Part shown: one piece after another, positions 8,505-17,099 of the stretch | Layout: every line of letters starts with the position of its first letter | Numbering within the stretch: the stretch's first letter is position 1 | NCBI GenBank assembly: GCA_963575745.1 | Contig: CAUYUJ010020757.1 | Coordinates: forward strand, 54,017-84,787 | Direction: 5' to 3' | DNA from: Prorocentrum cordatum | Taxonomy: Eukaryota > Sar > Dinophyceae > Prorocentrales > Prorocentraceae | Length of the DNA: 30,771 nt | The notes under the pieces: generated by a model | What the model was told of the DNA's origin: nothing | The model's database searches: none | What the model saw: the letters and a program-made list of their open reading frames with translations, nothing else | Position numbers and translations under genes: made by a program

Positions 8505-8730
8505 ATTAGCCAGGAAGTTGCCAGCGCGAGAGAGATATCTCAGTAAATTAGAGGAAGTCCCCAGCGAACGCGCGATTCCTGAATGGCATGAGCGCGGAGC
8601 CTGAGGAAATTGCGAGGAAGTCTCAAGCGGGAACGCGATTCTTGAGAGTAAACTGCGAGGAAATCTCAAGCGGGAGCGGGGGACCAGAGTAAATTTCGAG
8701 GAAGTATCAAGCGGGAGCCGTTGATGTTGT
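8505..8730 (+). repeat. Minisatellite D, second forward array
   Basis: Units of the gaggaagtctcaagcgggag type, with gcgattcttgagtaaac and variants between them, repeat about five times. The array ends in gggagccgttgatgttg, like the first array. A GC cluster (gacaggcgggccgagcgggc) at 8461-8480 precedes it, the same neighbour as in the other arrays. Confidence 0.8.
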
Positions 8731-8909
8731 AAACCGGGGGTCAGGGGCAGATTTTGAGCCTCAAGACTTTCCGTGATAAAAAAAAACAAGGTGCGAGCGC
8801 CGGGAGGGGCTTTTCAATTGAAAAGTACAAGGAGCACCAGAAAGGGGATCAACACTAATTATTTCTCAGTAGTGAGAGTTCAACAACAACAACGCAACAG
8901 AGAAACTTT

Positions 8910-10430
8910 GGAATTTTTAGGAGTCCTTAGGAATCCCTCGGAACCCTAAGGAATCCATGGTAATCTTCAGTTTTTCGTTTAGAAATCCATAGGAACCCTG
9001 AGGAATCCGTAGGAATCATAAGGAATCCTCGGGATCCTGAGGAACCCTTAGGGAGCCCGAGGGATCCCTCGCGCTCCCTATCCCTAGGAATCATTAGGGA
9101 TCCTTTGGAATCCGGGGGAATCCTTAGGAACCCGACGGAGTCCTTAGGAGTCCTTAGGAATCCATAGGAATCCATCGGACTCCCTTGGAGTCCTCAGGAA
9201 GTCTTGAGATTCCTTACGAATGCCTGGAAGCCCACAGGTTGGGATTCCAGAGGAATTTTCAGGGATCCTTAGGAATTCTTGGGAATCCTTAGGAGTCCTC
9301 AGGAGTCCTTAGGGTCTCTCAGGACTCCCTAGGGTTGCTTAGGAATCCGTAGGAACCCTTTGGAATCATGAGGAACCCTTAGCGAACCTGTTGACCCCCT
9401 AGGACTCCCTAGGAATCGTTAGGAATCCATAGGGATTCTCAGGACTTCTGAGGAAACCCTGGGGATCCATCGGGATCCATAGGAATCCTTAGGAATTCTT
9501 AGGACCCCTTAGGACCCCCAAGGAATCCATCGGACTCCTTGGGATTCCTTTGGAATCCGCAGGAATCCTTGGGACCTTATGGGAAGCCTCAAGGATCCAT
9601 CGGATTCCGTAGGAATTATCCTTCAGAATCCAGATGAAATCCTGAGGAATGTTTAGGAGTACGTAGGAATCCATAGGAATCAATCGGATTCCTTCGGGAT
9701 CCCTAGGAATCCTTAGGAACCCTTGGGACTCCCGAGACATCCACATGGATCCTTATGAACATTTTAGGAATCGTTCGGAATCCGGAGGAATCCTTGTACA
9801 ATATTTGGACGCCCTAGGAACCTTTGGAGTCCACAGTTGCCCTTAGGACTCTAGAGTCCCTCGGAACCCTTAGGGATCTTTAGGACTCCCAAGGGATTCA
9901 TAGGAACCCTTCGGCATACATGGGGATCCTTTGGAATCTTTGAAAATCCATATGGACCCTGGGGAATCCTTTGGCATCCTCAGGAAACCATCGGAATCCA
10001 TAGGAATTCCTGGGGATCCATGGGGATCCTTTTTGGAATTCCTGAGAATACATGGGGATCATTAGGAATCAATCGGAATCCTTATGCATCCTTAGGAACT
10101 CTGAGGAGTCCTTGGGAATCCTTCGGCAGGCATCGGAATTCTAAGGGAGAGGAATCGCTGGGGATCCATCGGCATCCATAGGAACCCTGAGGGATCCTTC
10201 GGAATCTTGAGGAATCCCTAGGGATCATCAGGAATCCATTGGACTCACCAGGCATCCGTGGGAATCATCAGGAATCCGTAGCGGTCATCAGGAATCCTTA
10301 GGAATCCTGAGGAACAGTTCGGAATGAATCCTTAGGAATCCTTAGTAATCCTGAGTCCTTAAGAATCATGCGGAATTCTCAGGGACCCATCGGAATTCAT
10401 AGGAGTCCTTGAAAGTCCATATGCCTCCCA
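8910..10430. repeat. 10-bp-period degenerate array, about 1.5 kb
   Basis: The unit is aggaatcctt, with frequent variants such as aggaaccctt, gggatccttt and aggagtcctt. Over long runs the period is exactly 10 bp, with occasional one-base slips (for example near 9040). About 150 units fill the block and nothing else is seen inside. Both strands read as short Ser/Pro/Gly/Ile-rich frames that repeat every ten residues, as expected from three units of 10 bp; these are not genes. It is by far the longest single tandem array in the window. Confidence 0.95.
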
Positions 10431-10625
10431 CCCAGTGCAGCGTCTCGTTACCCCATAGGGAGCTCCACCGAAGGCGCTGGTGGCAAAGTTCGCCCCCGCC
10501 GTGCAGCGTTTCGTAGCCCGTAGGGATCTCCACCGAAGGCCCCAGAGGGAAAGTTCGCATGCGTCCTCTCCCACCCAGTACAGCGTTTCGGGGCCCCATA
10601 GGAAGCTCCCCCGAAGACGATCACC
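10426..10625 (+). repeat. ~90-bp degenerate unit E, first array
   Basis: About two and a half units are built from: cacccagtgcagcg, tttcgtagccc, catagggagctccaccgaag, gcgctggtggcaaagttcgc and gcatgcg. The key words gagctccaccgaaggc, cgtttcg and gttcgcatgcg recur in the same order at 30,040-30,290 and 30,450-30,771. The array lies directly after the 10-bp-period block. Function unknown; no gene. Confidence 0.7.
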
Positions 10626-10675
10626 ACAACTTCGGGACTCACAACTGCAAATGATTGGTTCCTTCGCCAGGCTAA

Positions 10676-10765
10676 TTTTCGTGACTTCGGATCTTAAGGT
10701 GTTTGGCGTCCGTTTTGGGCCTCCTGGAGGCTTCTCGTCGACGCGGCTGGATCCGCCTCGAAATA
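10676..10765 (+). repeat. Dispersed repeat F, copy 1
   Basis: Contains ttcggatct, then ctcctggaggcttctcgtcg, ggctggatccgcctcgaaat. The same order of words, with more similarity, occurs at 12,174-12,310 and 19,452-19,585, where it continues into gaacgcacc and gtatcgg. This copy is the most diverged. It is not tRNA-like in any way I could see, so its class is unknown. Confidence 0.55.
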
Positions 10766-10837
10766 TTGTGCAGTGGGATTCCGTAGCAATTCACTGTAGC
10801 CTTATATACCCGCGTGGTTCTGTCTTTCCAATGCACT

Positions 10838-10952
10838 CGCGTCGATTAGCGTGTGGTAGTCGACGAGAGCGCCGATTCAACATCGTTCAGCGTCGATTAG
10901 AGTCGACCAGCGTCGACTCGCAAGACAAGATGTTATGGGAGGCTCCCGTGAA
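10838..10952. repeat. Second copy of the 5515-5634 repeat
   Basis: Units of the cgattagcgt and cgaccagcgt type are followed by gtcgactcgcaagacaag and atgttatgggaggctccc. The tail of 18 bases is identical in both copies, while the upstream units have diverged by C/T and G/A changes. After the tail the two loci are unrelated. Confidence 0.7.
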
Positions 10953-11115
10953 TGGTCACCGAAGATCAGACCCCAGAGGGGTCGGGTGGCCGGCTTTGGG
11001 AGCGGTAGTCTGGGACGGACGAGGGGGCCGCTGTCTCGGCCGGTCGTCCTCCGGCACGTGCACGCCCACCTCTTCGCAGACGTGGACCCTGGCAGGTGTT
11101 CAGCATCGTCTAGCC

Positions 11116-11294
11116 TACAGTGGAGGCCAATGCCAAGAGAAACCCTGTTTGTCCCCAAGGTGCCCTGGGTTTCTTGGGTGTCGCTGGTTTTGCGATGGAA
11201 AGCGCGACGTGCCTACACCAAAATCCATGGACGTCCTGGGGTCTCAGGGATGGAGTTCTTGTGGAAGGTTTCTTGTGGTCGGGCCTCCACTGTA
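11116..11294. mobile_element. Small TIR element G, copy 1 (179 bp)
   Basis: Terminal inverted repeats of about 27 bp: tacagtggaggcc is identical at both ends (11,116-11,128 and 11,282-11,294 on the opposite strand), followed inside by less exact aagaaac matches. The flanks read TAGCCTA (11,111-11,117) and TAACCTA (11,293-11,299), a possible 7-bp target duplication with one change. A CAGTGG terminus and a 7-8-bp duplication recall hAT-type non-autonomous elements, but that class is a guess. An internal cctgggtttctt starts 46 bp from the CAGTGG end, exactly as in the copy at 26,686-26,896. No coding capacity. Confidence 0.65.
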
Positions 11295-11317
11295 ACCTAT
11301 CCGCATCTTCGCCGGGC

Positions 11318-11512
11318 CATGGTTCGAATAGCAACTTGCATAGGCGTAAGATTTTGGAGGTCCGCATGGATGTCTCAGCTCTGCGCAAGGCCCCCCAGGC
11401 GGCGCTTCGGGCGCCGTCCCTGGCGCGCGCACCGCGCCAGGGAGAGGGCTTACAGCAGATCCAAGAAATCCGCTCGGACCTCCAACTGTTTATGTTAATG
11501 CAGTTGTTTCTT
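11318..11512. mobile_element. Fold-back element H, copy 1
   Basis: Left arm at about 11,325-11,385 (caacttgcat, ttggaggtccg, ggat, tctgcg) pairs with the right arm at about 11,450-11,510 (the same words on the other strand). The centre is a perfect 10-bp hairpin, ccctggcgcg / cgcgccaggg, at 11,420-11,445. A second copy with the same plan lies at 27,530-27,720. The element sits between G copy 1 and I copy 1. No clear target duplication was found. Confidence 0.55.
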
Positions 11513-11668
11513 CTCATGTTAAATCGGGCATGCTCCTCTGCAGGAGGAAAATTCAAAAATAGTCAAACAAATGATATGGAGGCGATGTTTCGCTTTTTTT
11601 GAGCTTTAAAAGAAAACATCGTCCAACATCCGCCTGTAGGGGACACGCCCGACCTGACTCTCATGGTA
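11512..11668. mobile_element. Small TIR element I, copy 1
   Basis: Terminal inverted repeats: tcgggcatgctcctctgcag (from 11,524) pairs with the end ctgtaggggacacgcccga (to 11,652). Flanking direct repeats tctcatgtta (11,512-11,521) and tctcatggta (11,659-11,668) match at 9 of 10 positions. A 10-bp duplication would suit a Mutator-type element, but the duplication is a few bases outside the repeat on the right. The interior has T-rich and A-rich halves. The copy at 30,296-30,440 keeps the same spacing: gggc to caggagg 15 bp, caggagg to agtcaa 20 bp. Confidence 0.7.
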
Positions 11669-12150
11669 TTTCAGCCCCACCAGCTCGCCCTCCCTAGGTA
11701 GGGATAAGCCCCGCGAAAACAAAAGGAAACACCACATATCCCCAGTTGGGTTTGAGTTGGCCAGTGGGGTCAAGGCCATGCCGGTGGGGATAGGGATCGG
11801 CTGAGCGCTGCTTAGGTGCAGCTGGAAGCTGTCCCCGTCCGGCCATAAGGTCAGCATCACGCTCCAGAAGTTCGATTGCGGAGCTGCCTGGCGGCAGCTC
11901 ACCCGCCCATGCGCGGATGCTGGGGTGAGCAGCTTCATCTGAGCTGGGCGAGTTGTTCCCTTCCAAACGGGGCCAGAGTAATAAGAGGAGAACCAGGTAC
12001 CGATGCAGCTACCCTTCCTTCGTTTTCCCCGAGATCCGGGCGCTGTCTTTCTTGCAGATCGGGCGATCTCGCCCTGTTCTGGGCCCCTGGCCATCACAGC
12101 TCGATCTGGCTCAGAAAATGCCAAAGAAAGATGGTGTCTCGGGCTCCGTT
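11669..12150. other. No recognisable gene (482 bp)
   Basis: Mixed sequence of moderate GC with open frames on both strands. The longest minus-strand frame covers this stretch and the neighbouring repeat F copy, runs into element I at its end, and shows no domain I recognise. I therefore read it as non-coding or a decayed fragment. Confidence 0.4.
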
Positions 12151-12310
12151 CGTGATGTTTCGCGACGTTGCATTTTTCGCAACATCGGATCTCTGGGTTC
12201 GCCTTTGTGGATCTCCTGGGAGGCCCTCGTCGCCCCAGCTGGAGTCGCCTCGAACATCTGGTTAGAACGCACCTTGGGAGAGGTCCAGGGAGTAGCGGTA
12301 TCGGTGTCTT
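12150..12310 (+). repeat. Dispersed repeat F, copy 2
   Basis: Contains cgcaacatcggatct, ctcctgggaggccctcgtcg, tggagtcgcctcgaacatct, agaacgcacc, ggagagg and gtatcgg. Copy 3 at 19,452-19,585 has ccacctgggaggccctcgtc, tggactcgcctcgaaattct, agaacgcacc, ggagagg and gtatcgg in the same order and spacing, so the two are clear homologues over about 110 bp. Confidence 0.75.
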
Positions 12311-12329
12311 TTTTGGTTTCCCCAGGGTA

Positions 12330-12385
12330 GTCGGAGGATCGCGCTGCATCGCAGATGCCTTGGCGATGCGGTGCGATCCTCCGAC
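12330..12385. repeat. Long hairpin, 23-bp stem
   Basis: 12,330-12,352 pairs with 12,363-12,385 with two mismatches (gtcggaggatcgc at the base, gcatcgc at the tip), leaving a loop of 10 bases. It follows directly after dispersed repeat F copy 2. It could be a small fold-back element or a structured RNA end; nothing decides between them. Confidence 0.75.
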
Positions 12386-12734
12386 CGCATCGGCTGTCGG
12401 CCTCATTTGGGAGGCCTCCAGCAAGGCTGCCAGATCCACGCGCCTCATTCTGAGATTCTTCATTCGAGTCAGTGCTTCCCGAGTTTCCTGTCTGCTTGAC
12501 TTCTCAGGCTCTCAACGCGGGCCGCTGTCGAGGCCTTTGGAATCCTCCCTGCCCAAGTCAAGTCAAGTCCAGTCGAGGAGCCCGCGGAGGCCCCTCGCTC
12601 CGCAAGCGGAGCTGGAGGGCGTGAAACAATGCGGCTACGAAGCGCGCATGCAAGAGAAGTGGTTGATACAACAGTCTGCTCAAAATATGTCATGCATCAG
12701 GCGTGCCACCACACGTGATTGAGATATGCATGAT

Positions 12735-14388
12735 TCAATCGCTGCCAAGGGAGACGCTGATGGCTGCGGACGGCATCCACGAGAGTCGTGCCGCGCTCGT
12801 GTTGCAGCAGCGCATCCACACCATCTGGCCCTCGACGCCGCGGTCGACCGCGGCGTCGGCGGTCGACCGCGGCGTCGGGGGCCGGCTGGGCGCCAGCGTA
12901 ACACTTGCGCGGGCCGTTCTGGCGTCTCGCTGGTGGCAGGTCGTGCCACGAGGGGCCTCGTGGAACGGGCCATCACGACGAACAAGTCTGACAGGGAAAC
13001 CTTGCAAAGCAAGGCGTACTTTTCGCTTGCATCGTCGCCCCGCGTCTTCCCGGCTCTCGCCGGGAAGATTGCTGAAACCGACTATCCGACGGAGCATTTT
13101 TGAACGAGAAGATGCAATCATAGAACCATGCTGTGCTGTCGTGGCGGTCGCTGAGAGACCGTAGACAGCAGTGGGCGTAACCAACGTGTCAGAAAGCTCC
13201 AAGCGAAGGCGCACATATTTTAGCTTTAGTTTGACAGTACTGCTTTCAAGGGATGAAATGAATTTTGCCCCATGCGCACTCCATGAGATAGTTGACATTG
13301 CACTCTGATCTGCGCCGAAAATCGCCTCCGCCGAAATACTTGTGGAACGCCTGGGACGTCATGACAGGCAATTGGCAGCCAGCAATCTGCAAAACGAGAG
13401 GCTCGTCGACGTTGGAAGCAGCAACATCGTTAGTACAAATCCGCGTGTTGTCCGCATTTCGTGACAGGCCGCACGCTGGCAATTATTCCGAGTCAGTGCC
13501 CAGCATGCGAGTAACCTCTACGGCAGAACGGTCGTAAAGAAAAATATCATCCGCGTACCGCATCTTGCTAAGCAAATCGACGCCTCCAACGTCGAAGCCA
13601 TACTGCTGAGCTCGTACTTTGAACCTCCGCATTGCATGCTCTAAGCCGGCGTTGAAAAGCAACGCTAACAAAGCATCCTCTTGTTTGACGCCACGGGTAA
13701 TGTCAAACGCGGTGCTGCCACTGACGCTCCTCCATAGGGAGCTGTAGATGTCTGACAAACGCCGCACGTACTCTGCGTGAACTCCCTGCTCCGACACTGC
13801 CTGGAAAAGCATGTGATGCTCCAGCCTGTCGAACGCTCTTGTGAGGTCAATGCTAGCGATCCGCAGCGGAAGCTGCCACTTCCAAGCTCTCGTGCAGACA
13901 TCGTCCAAAACGACAAGAGCGCCGTCCACGGAACGGCCCGGGCGAAGTCCTATTCGGTCATGCGTCTGGTCTTCTTTCCAGATCAGGCTGCAAGCGTGCA
14001 ACAAGCAGGCGGGCCAAAATCTTATGATGCGTAAAATCGTTGTGGGGCGTCTTTTTTTACATCTTGTCTGCTGCCCGCCTTCAGAAGCATGATAGAATAC
14101 GTTTCCTGCCAAGTGGGACCCATGCGGCCTGTGGTTGAGCAACGAATTCAAGCACGCCAGGAGACCTGTGTGCAGAGTATCGCCACCGCATGTAAACATT
14201 TCAACGGTGATACCGCGTTTATCTGTGCATTTGCCCTGCTTCATGCGTTTAAATGCTTGCCGCAACTCCTGCATGCAAAACGGCGTGAGATGATACGAGC
14301 CTCTGTTGCAATGTGTCGCTGCCCATTCGTCCCTGGCAGCGCCGCAGTCCGTGGAAAATCTGCTCGAGCGAAGCCTTACACACATCAC
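12735..14388 (-). pseudogene. LINE-type reverse transcriptase pseudogene
   Basis: A non-LTR retrotransposon polymerase copies element RNA at a nicked target. Frame 14,388-13,483 (301 residues) shows, in order: DKRGITVEMF (56-65), IGLRPGRSVDGAL (146-158), motif A ASIDLTRAFDRLEH with Asp181 and Asp187, motif B RGVKQEDAL (233-241, usually RGVRQGDPL), and motif C YADD (278-281, at 13,557-13,546). A TAA at 13,483-13,485 interrupts it. The same frame continues to 13,246 with a LSRNADNTRI segment, and a frameshift near 13,250 leads to the thumb-like end LVTPTAVYGLS and MLRRIVGF (13,200-13,060). The catalytic residues survive, but the stop, the frameshift and the changed motif B make it dead. No endonuclease domain was found upstream. 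The subfamily is not assigned. Confidence 0.85.
12834..12895. repeat. Perfect 24-bp palindrome and tandem copy
   Basis: 12,834-12,857 is a perfect palindrome centred on ggtcgacc (arms gacgccgc and gcggcgtc). The right three quarters of it is repeated at once (gcggtcgaccgcggcgtcgg). It falls inside the C-terminal frame of the LINE pseudogene, where it replaces ordinary coding sequence with Arg/Ala/Asp repeats, so it looks like a later expansion. Confidence 0.8.
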
Positions 14389-15690
14389 AATCTAATGGAC
14401 AACGCTTTCTCTGCTGCGAGGGGGACGTGTGCACCCGAGGTAAATGTTCGATACCTCCGAACTTCAGCAACTGCGAAGCAGCCGCATCCGTTTGCGGCGC
14501 TCTCCAAGAGTGAGCTGGGACAATCTGGACCGTTCTTCTGGGTCACGCGTGTGCCGCGCCGTTTTCGACGCACCTCTCGTACCTCAGGTGCGTCCCCCGT
14601 ACCCCGAGATCCGGGGCTCCGACACACAAGCGGAGCGGTCGGTTTTCGGCTGTCCTTGGCCTCCGGGGGGCCCTCGACAGGCCCAGGGACCCGCGAACGA
14701 CGACCCAGGACGACCAAACGGCCCCGGGGAGGTTGTCCGGACCTCCAGGGGCCCGCGCTGGGGAAAATCGGGGCGCTGGACGTCTGAGTATAGCTGACCT
14801 GCGGACTGTCGATCATGCACTGTCAAGCCGCATCGCCATGTTCGAGCCGATGGGTCTTTGTCACCGTTTACTGGCCGATTGGCTGGATGCACTTTCTGTG
14901 TGTACTCTTTGCTTCCGTGATTAGGTCAGTTTCGCAAGCGTCAGCACACATCCGACGTAGTTTCGATTTTCCCTGACGACCGAATGGGAATGCCTTGAAG
15001 CCGGAGTTCTGCTGTTCGCTAGCCTGCCCGAGCTCGGCGGTTCAACCCCCCCTTCCTCCTGGCTTTTGGCCGGGGCGGCGGGGCCGCGTACAGCCGGGCT
15101 AATTTGGTTTGAGGCAGTTTGTAATCCGCAGCGTCCATGCGCCGCGTCCCCCAGTTCTTGGGCGTACCAGCCCTGACCAGCTCCGTCTGCTCTGACGGAC
15201 TGGGCAGCCTTGCCAAGTGCTTGGATGGCAGGTGTGTTCTCTTCGCGTTCAAGCTGAGAGCCTCAGTGCAAAAGCGTTCGAAGAAGAGGAACTGCATAAG
15301 CACGATCTTGCGAAGGTCAGCGCGGACTTTGGAAATCGTATGTTTATGTTTCTGTTGTTCCTCCAAGTATGCTCTCCGCTCCTGTCGGAGTGAGGGGGAC
15401 GAACGGTCTTACACCGTCCCTGGGATCGCGACTGAAGTGGGGTTCCGCAGTGCGGATTGTTGTTGTACGTCGCCTTTGAAGATTGTTGATACCCCTGCCG
15501 TTCTCCCTTCTTCTTTTCAGCTGAAGTGCCCTCTTCGTCTCTCGCTATGTTTGTGGCAGGGGAAGTCTTGGGGCCCAAACTATGCTGTTGGGCCCTCTGG
15601 CTACAACAGTCGCTCCTGCCCAAGGTGTCCTTACATCTGATTCGCGAGGCTTACGCCATTTCGCCGAAGAAGAGGACCTGTGCGGCTTCT
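14389..15690. other. No recognisable gene; possible 5' part of the LINE
   Basis: The minus-strand frames here may include 5' sequence of the LINE element, but no apurinic endonuclease motif or zinc finger is visible. About 14,640-14,790 is a GC-rich stretch. 15,284-15,366 forms an imperfect hairpin whose right arm (gtttatgtttctgttgttc) resembles the arm of element H (gtttatgttaatgcagttgt), so it may be a shortened relative. Confidence 0.35.
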
Positions 15691-15697
15691 GATTTCG

Positions 15698-15732
15698 CGT
15701 GCGTGCGTGTGTGTGTGTGTGTCTGTGTGTGT
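15698..15732 (+). repeat. (GT)n microsatellite
   Basis: A gcgtgcgtgtgtgtgtgtgt run with one C interruption. A short alternating purine-pyrimidine tract; no gene attached. Confidence 0.95.
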
Positions 15733-15930
15733 TGCTTGACATTTCCTGTCGTACTGCCTGAGTGTAGTTGTTGCTGATTCTCGTCCTCCTCTTCCTCGGC
15801 GTGTGTTGCGCGGCTTCTTTGGGGCCTGTTTGCGAGGCGTAGGGGGCGGACTCTGGGAGGTTTTCTTCTTGGAAAGGGCAGAAGCTCAGGGTTCTCTTTT
15901 AGTTGTGTCCCACTGTTCCCTGTGCAATGC

Positions 15931-16126
15931 TGGGGGTGGGGCGGCGGCATTATCTCGATGGCCACGTGTGAACCCTACCCCGACACCCCACGGTTTCAGG
16001 GTGGGTGGGGGTCACTCCGCTCGGGAGTTCCCGAACGGAGTGAAGTCCCACTCCCCCTTTTCGCTCTCCTGGGGGGTGGAGGTAGGGTGCACATGTGGCC
16101 ACCTGGTGCCTGGGGTGGGGCGGCGG
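15931..16126. mobile_element. Fold-back element J, copy 1
   Basis: Inverted arms start ggccacgtgtgaaccctacc (from 15,960) and, on the other strand, ggccacatgtgcaccctacc (from 16,101). Inside is a G/C-rich diverged part and a near-perfect central hairpin: cactccgctcggga, loop gt, tcccgaacggagtg (about 16,015-16,045). A direct repeat tgggggtggggcggcgg / tggggtggggcggcgg flanks the arms at 15,931 and 16,111. The copy at 23,880-24,010 has the same terminal words and is much better preserved. No coding capacity. Confidence 0.65.
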
Positions 16127-16340
16127 AAGTATTTGGGACAAACAGCGACTCAGGGCACGACGCTGTTTTAAACAAATATGCGTTTCGCGCGTGCCCGCTC
16201 GAGGAACGTGCGCCCCCATGTCGGATCCTCGGTAAATAACGGGGTCCGCAGACCCCGGTTCTCCTTAGCCCAAAAAGAAGATGCACAGCGTTTTGCACAG
16301 AATATGAGATGAATGCCGAGGTTTGGAGGCATTTCACACA

Positions 16341-16364
16341 TATATATATATATATATATATATA
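16341..16364. repeat. (TA)12 microsatellite
   Basis: A run of twelve TA units with no interruption. The 130 bp on each side hold no recognisable gene. Confidence 0.97.
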
Positions 16365-16504
16365 ACAATGAGCACATAAAGTGCACCCGCTCGAGGATGG
16401 CGCGTCCTGCGCGAAGAAATGTCGAGGAGGATTCGAGCGGAACGCTCGTTTTGCAAAACTTGAGGTGCTTCGGCACCCCAGGATGCCCAGGTGGTTTTGG
16501 GAAT

Positions 16505-17095
16505 GCGGAAGCGCGTCAAAGCACGTGGGTTCCCAGCGCCCAAGAGCGGGACAAGCGTGAAGACACACAAGCTCCTAACGCCCCAGAGCGGGACAAGCGT
16601 AAAAATAATAGGGTTCCTAACGCCCCAGAGTGGGACAAGCGTGAACACACGTGGATTCTTGACGCCCCAGAGCGGGACAAGCGCGACAACAAGTGTATGT
16701 TTAACGCCTCAGAGCGGGACAAGCGTGACAACAGTGGGTTCCTCCTGTCCCAGGTCAGGACACGCGTGAACACACGTGGGTTTCTACGCCTCAGCGGGAG
16801 ATGCGTCAAAGCACATTGGTTCCTTACGCCTCAGGGCGAATCAAGCGTGAAAACACATGGTCCCCAACGCCCCAGGGCGGGACTAGTGTGAAAATAATAG
16901 GGTTCCTAACGCCCCAGAGCGGGACAAGCGTGAACACACGCGGGTTTTTGATGCCCCAGAGCGGGACTAGCGTGAAAACATTTTGGTTCCCAACGCCCCA
17001 GTGCGGGACAAGCGTGGAAACACGTGGGTTCTTACGCCCTAGAGCGGGACTAGCGAAACGCGTGGGTTCTTAACGCCCCAGAGCGGGACGGCGTA
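16505..17095 (+). repeat. 42-bp minisatellite, about 14 units
   Basis: The unit contains ggttcctaacgccccagagc followed by gggacaagcg and tgaacacacgtg. The gggacaagcg word starts at 16,548, 16,590, 16,632, 16,674 and 16,716, exactly 42 bp apart. Later units are more diverged. Because 42 is a multiple of three and the unit lacks stops in several frames, 14-residue peptide repeats (GFLTPQSGTSVNTR) can be read, and also in other frames. That is not evidence of a protein by itself. Start and end units are degenerate. Confidence 0.93.
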
Positions 17096-17099
17096 TGCC

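Noticed and set aside
8752-8770. Dinoflagellate spliced-leader relic
   Set aside because: gagcctcaagac resembles the end of the leader (GGCTCAAG) only partly, and the rest of the 22-base leader is absent. The same holds for cttgagcca at 17,352.
8927-9746. Minus-strand frames with Gly/Phe/Leu/Pro/Asp-Ser repeats
   Set aside because: The peptide repeats every ten residues as a direct result of the 10-bp DNA period.
8222-10430. CRISPR array
   Set aside because: Repeats are contiguous and degenerate with no unique spacers of constant length, and no cas genes exist.
11606-12463. 285-codon minus-strand open frame
   Set aside because: It crosses the end of element I, dispersed repeat F and the 23-bp-stem hairpin. 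No domain was recognised, so a gene is unlikely.
15000-15120. tRNA-like ggttcaaccc box
   Set aside because: No cloverleaf can be drawn around it; the neighbouring sequence is a C/G-rich run.
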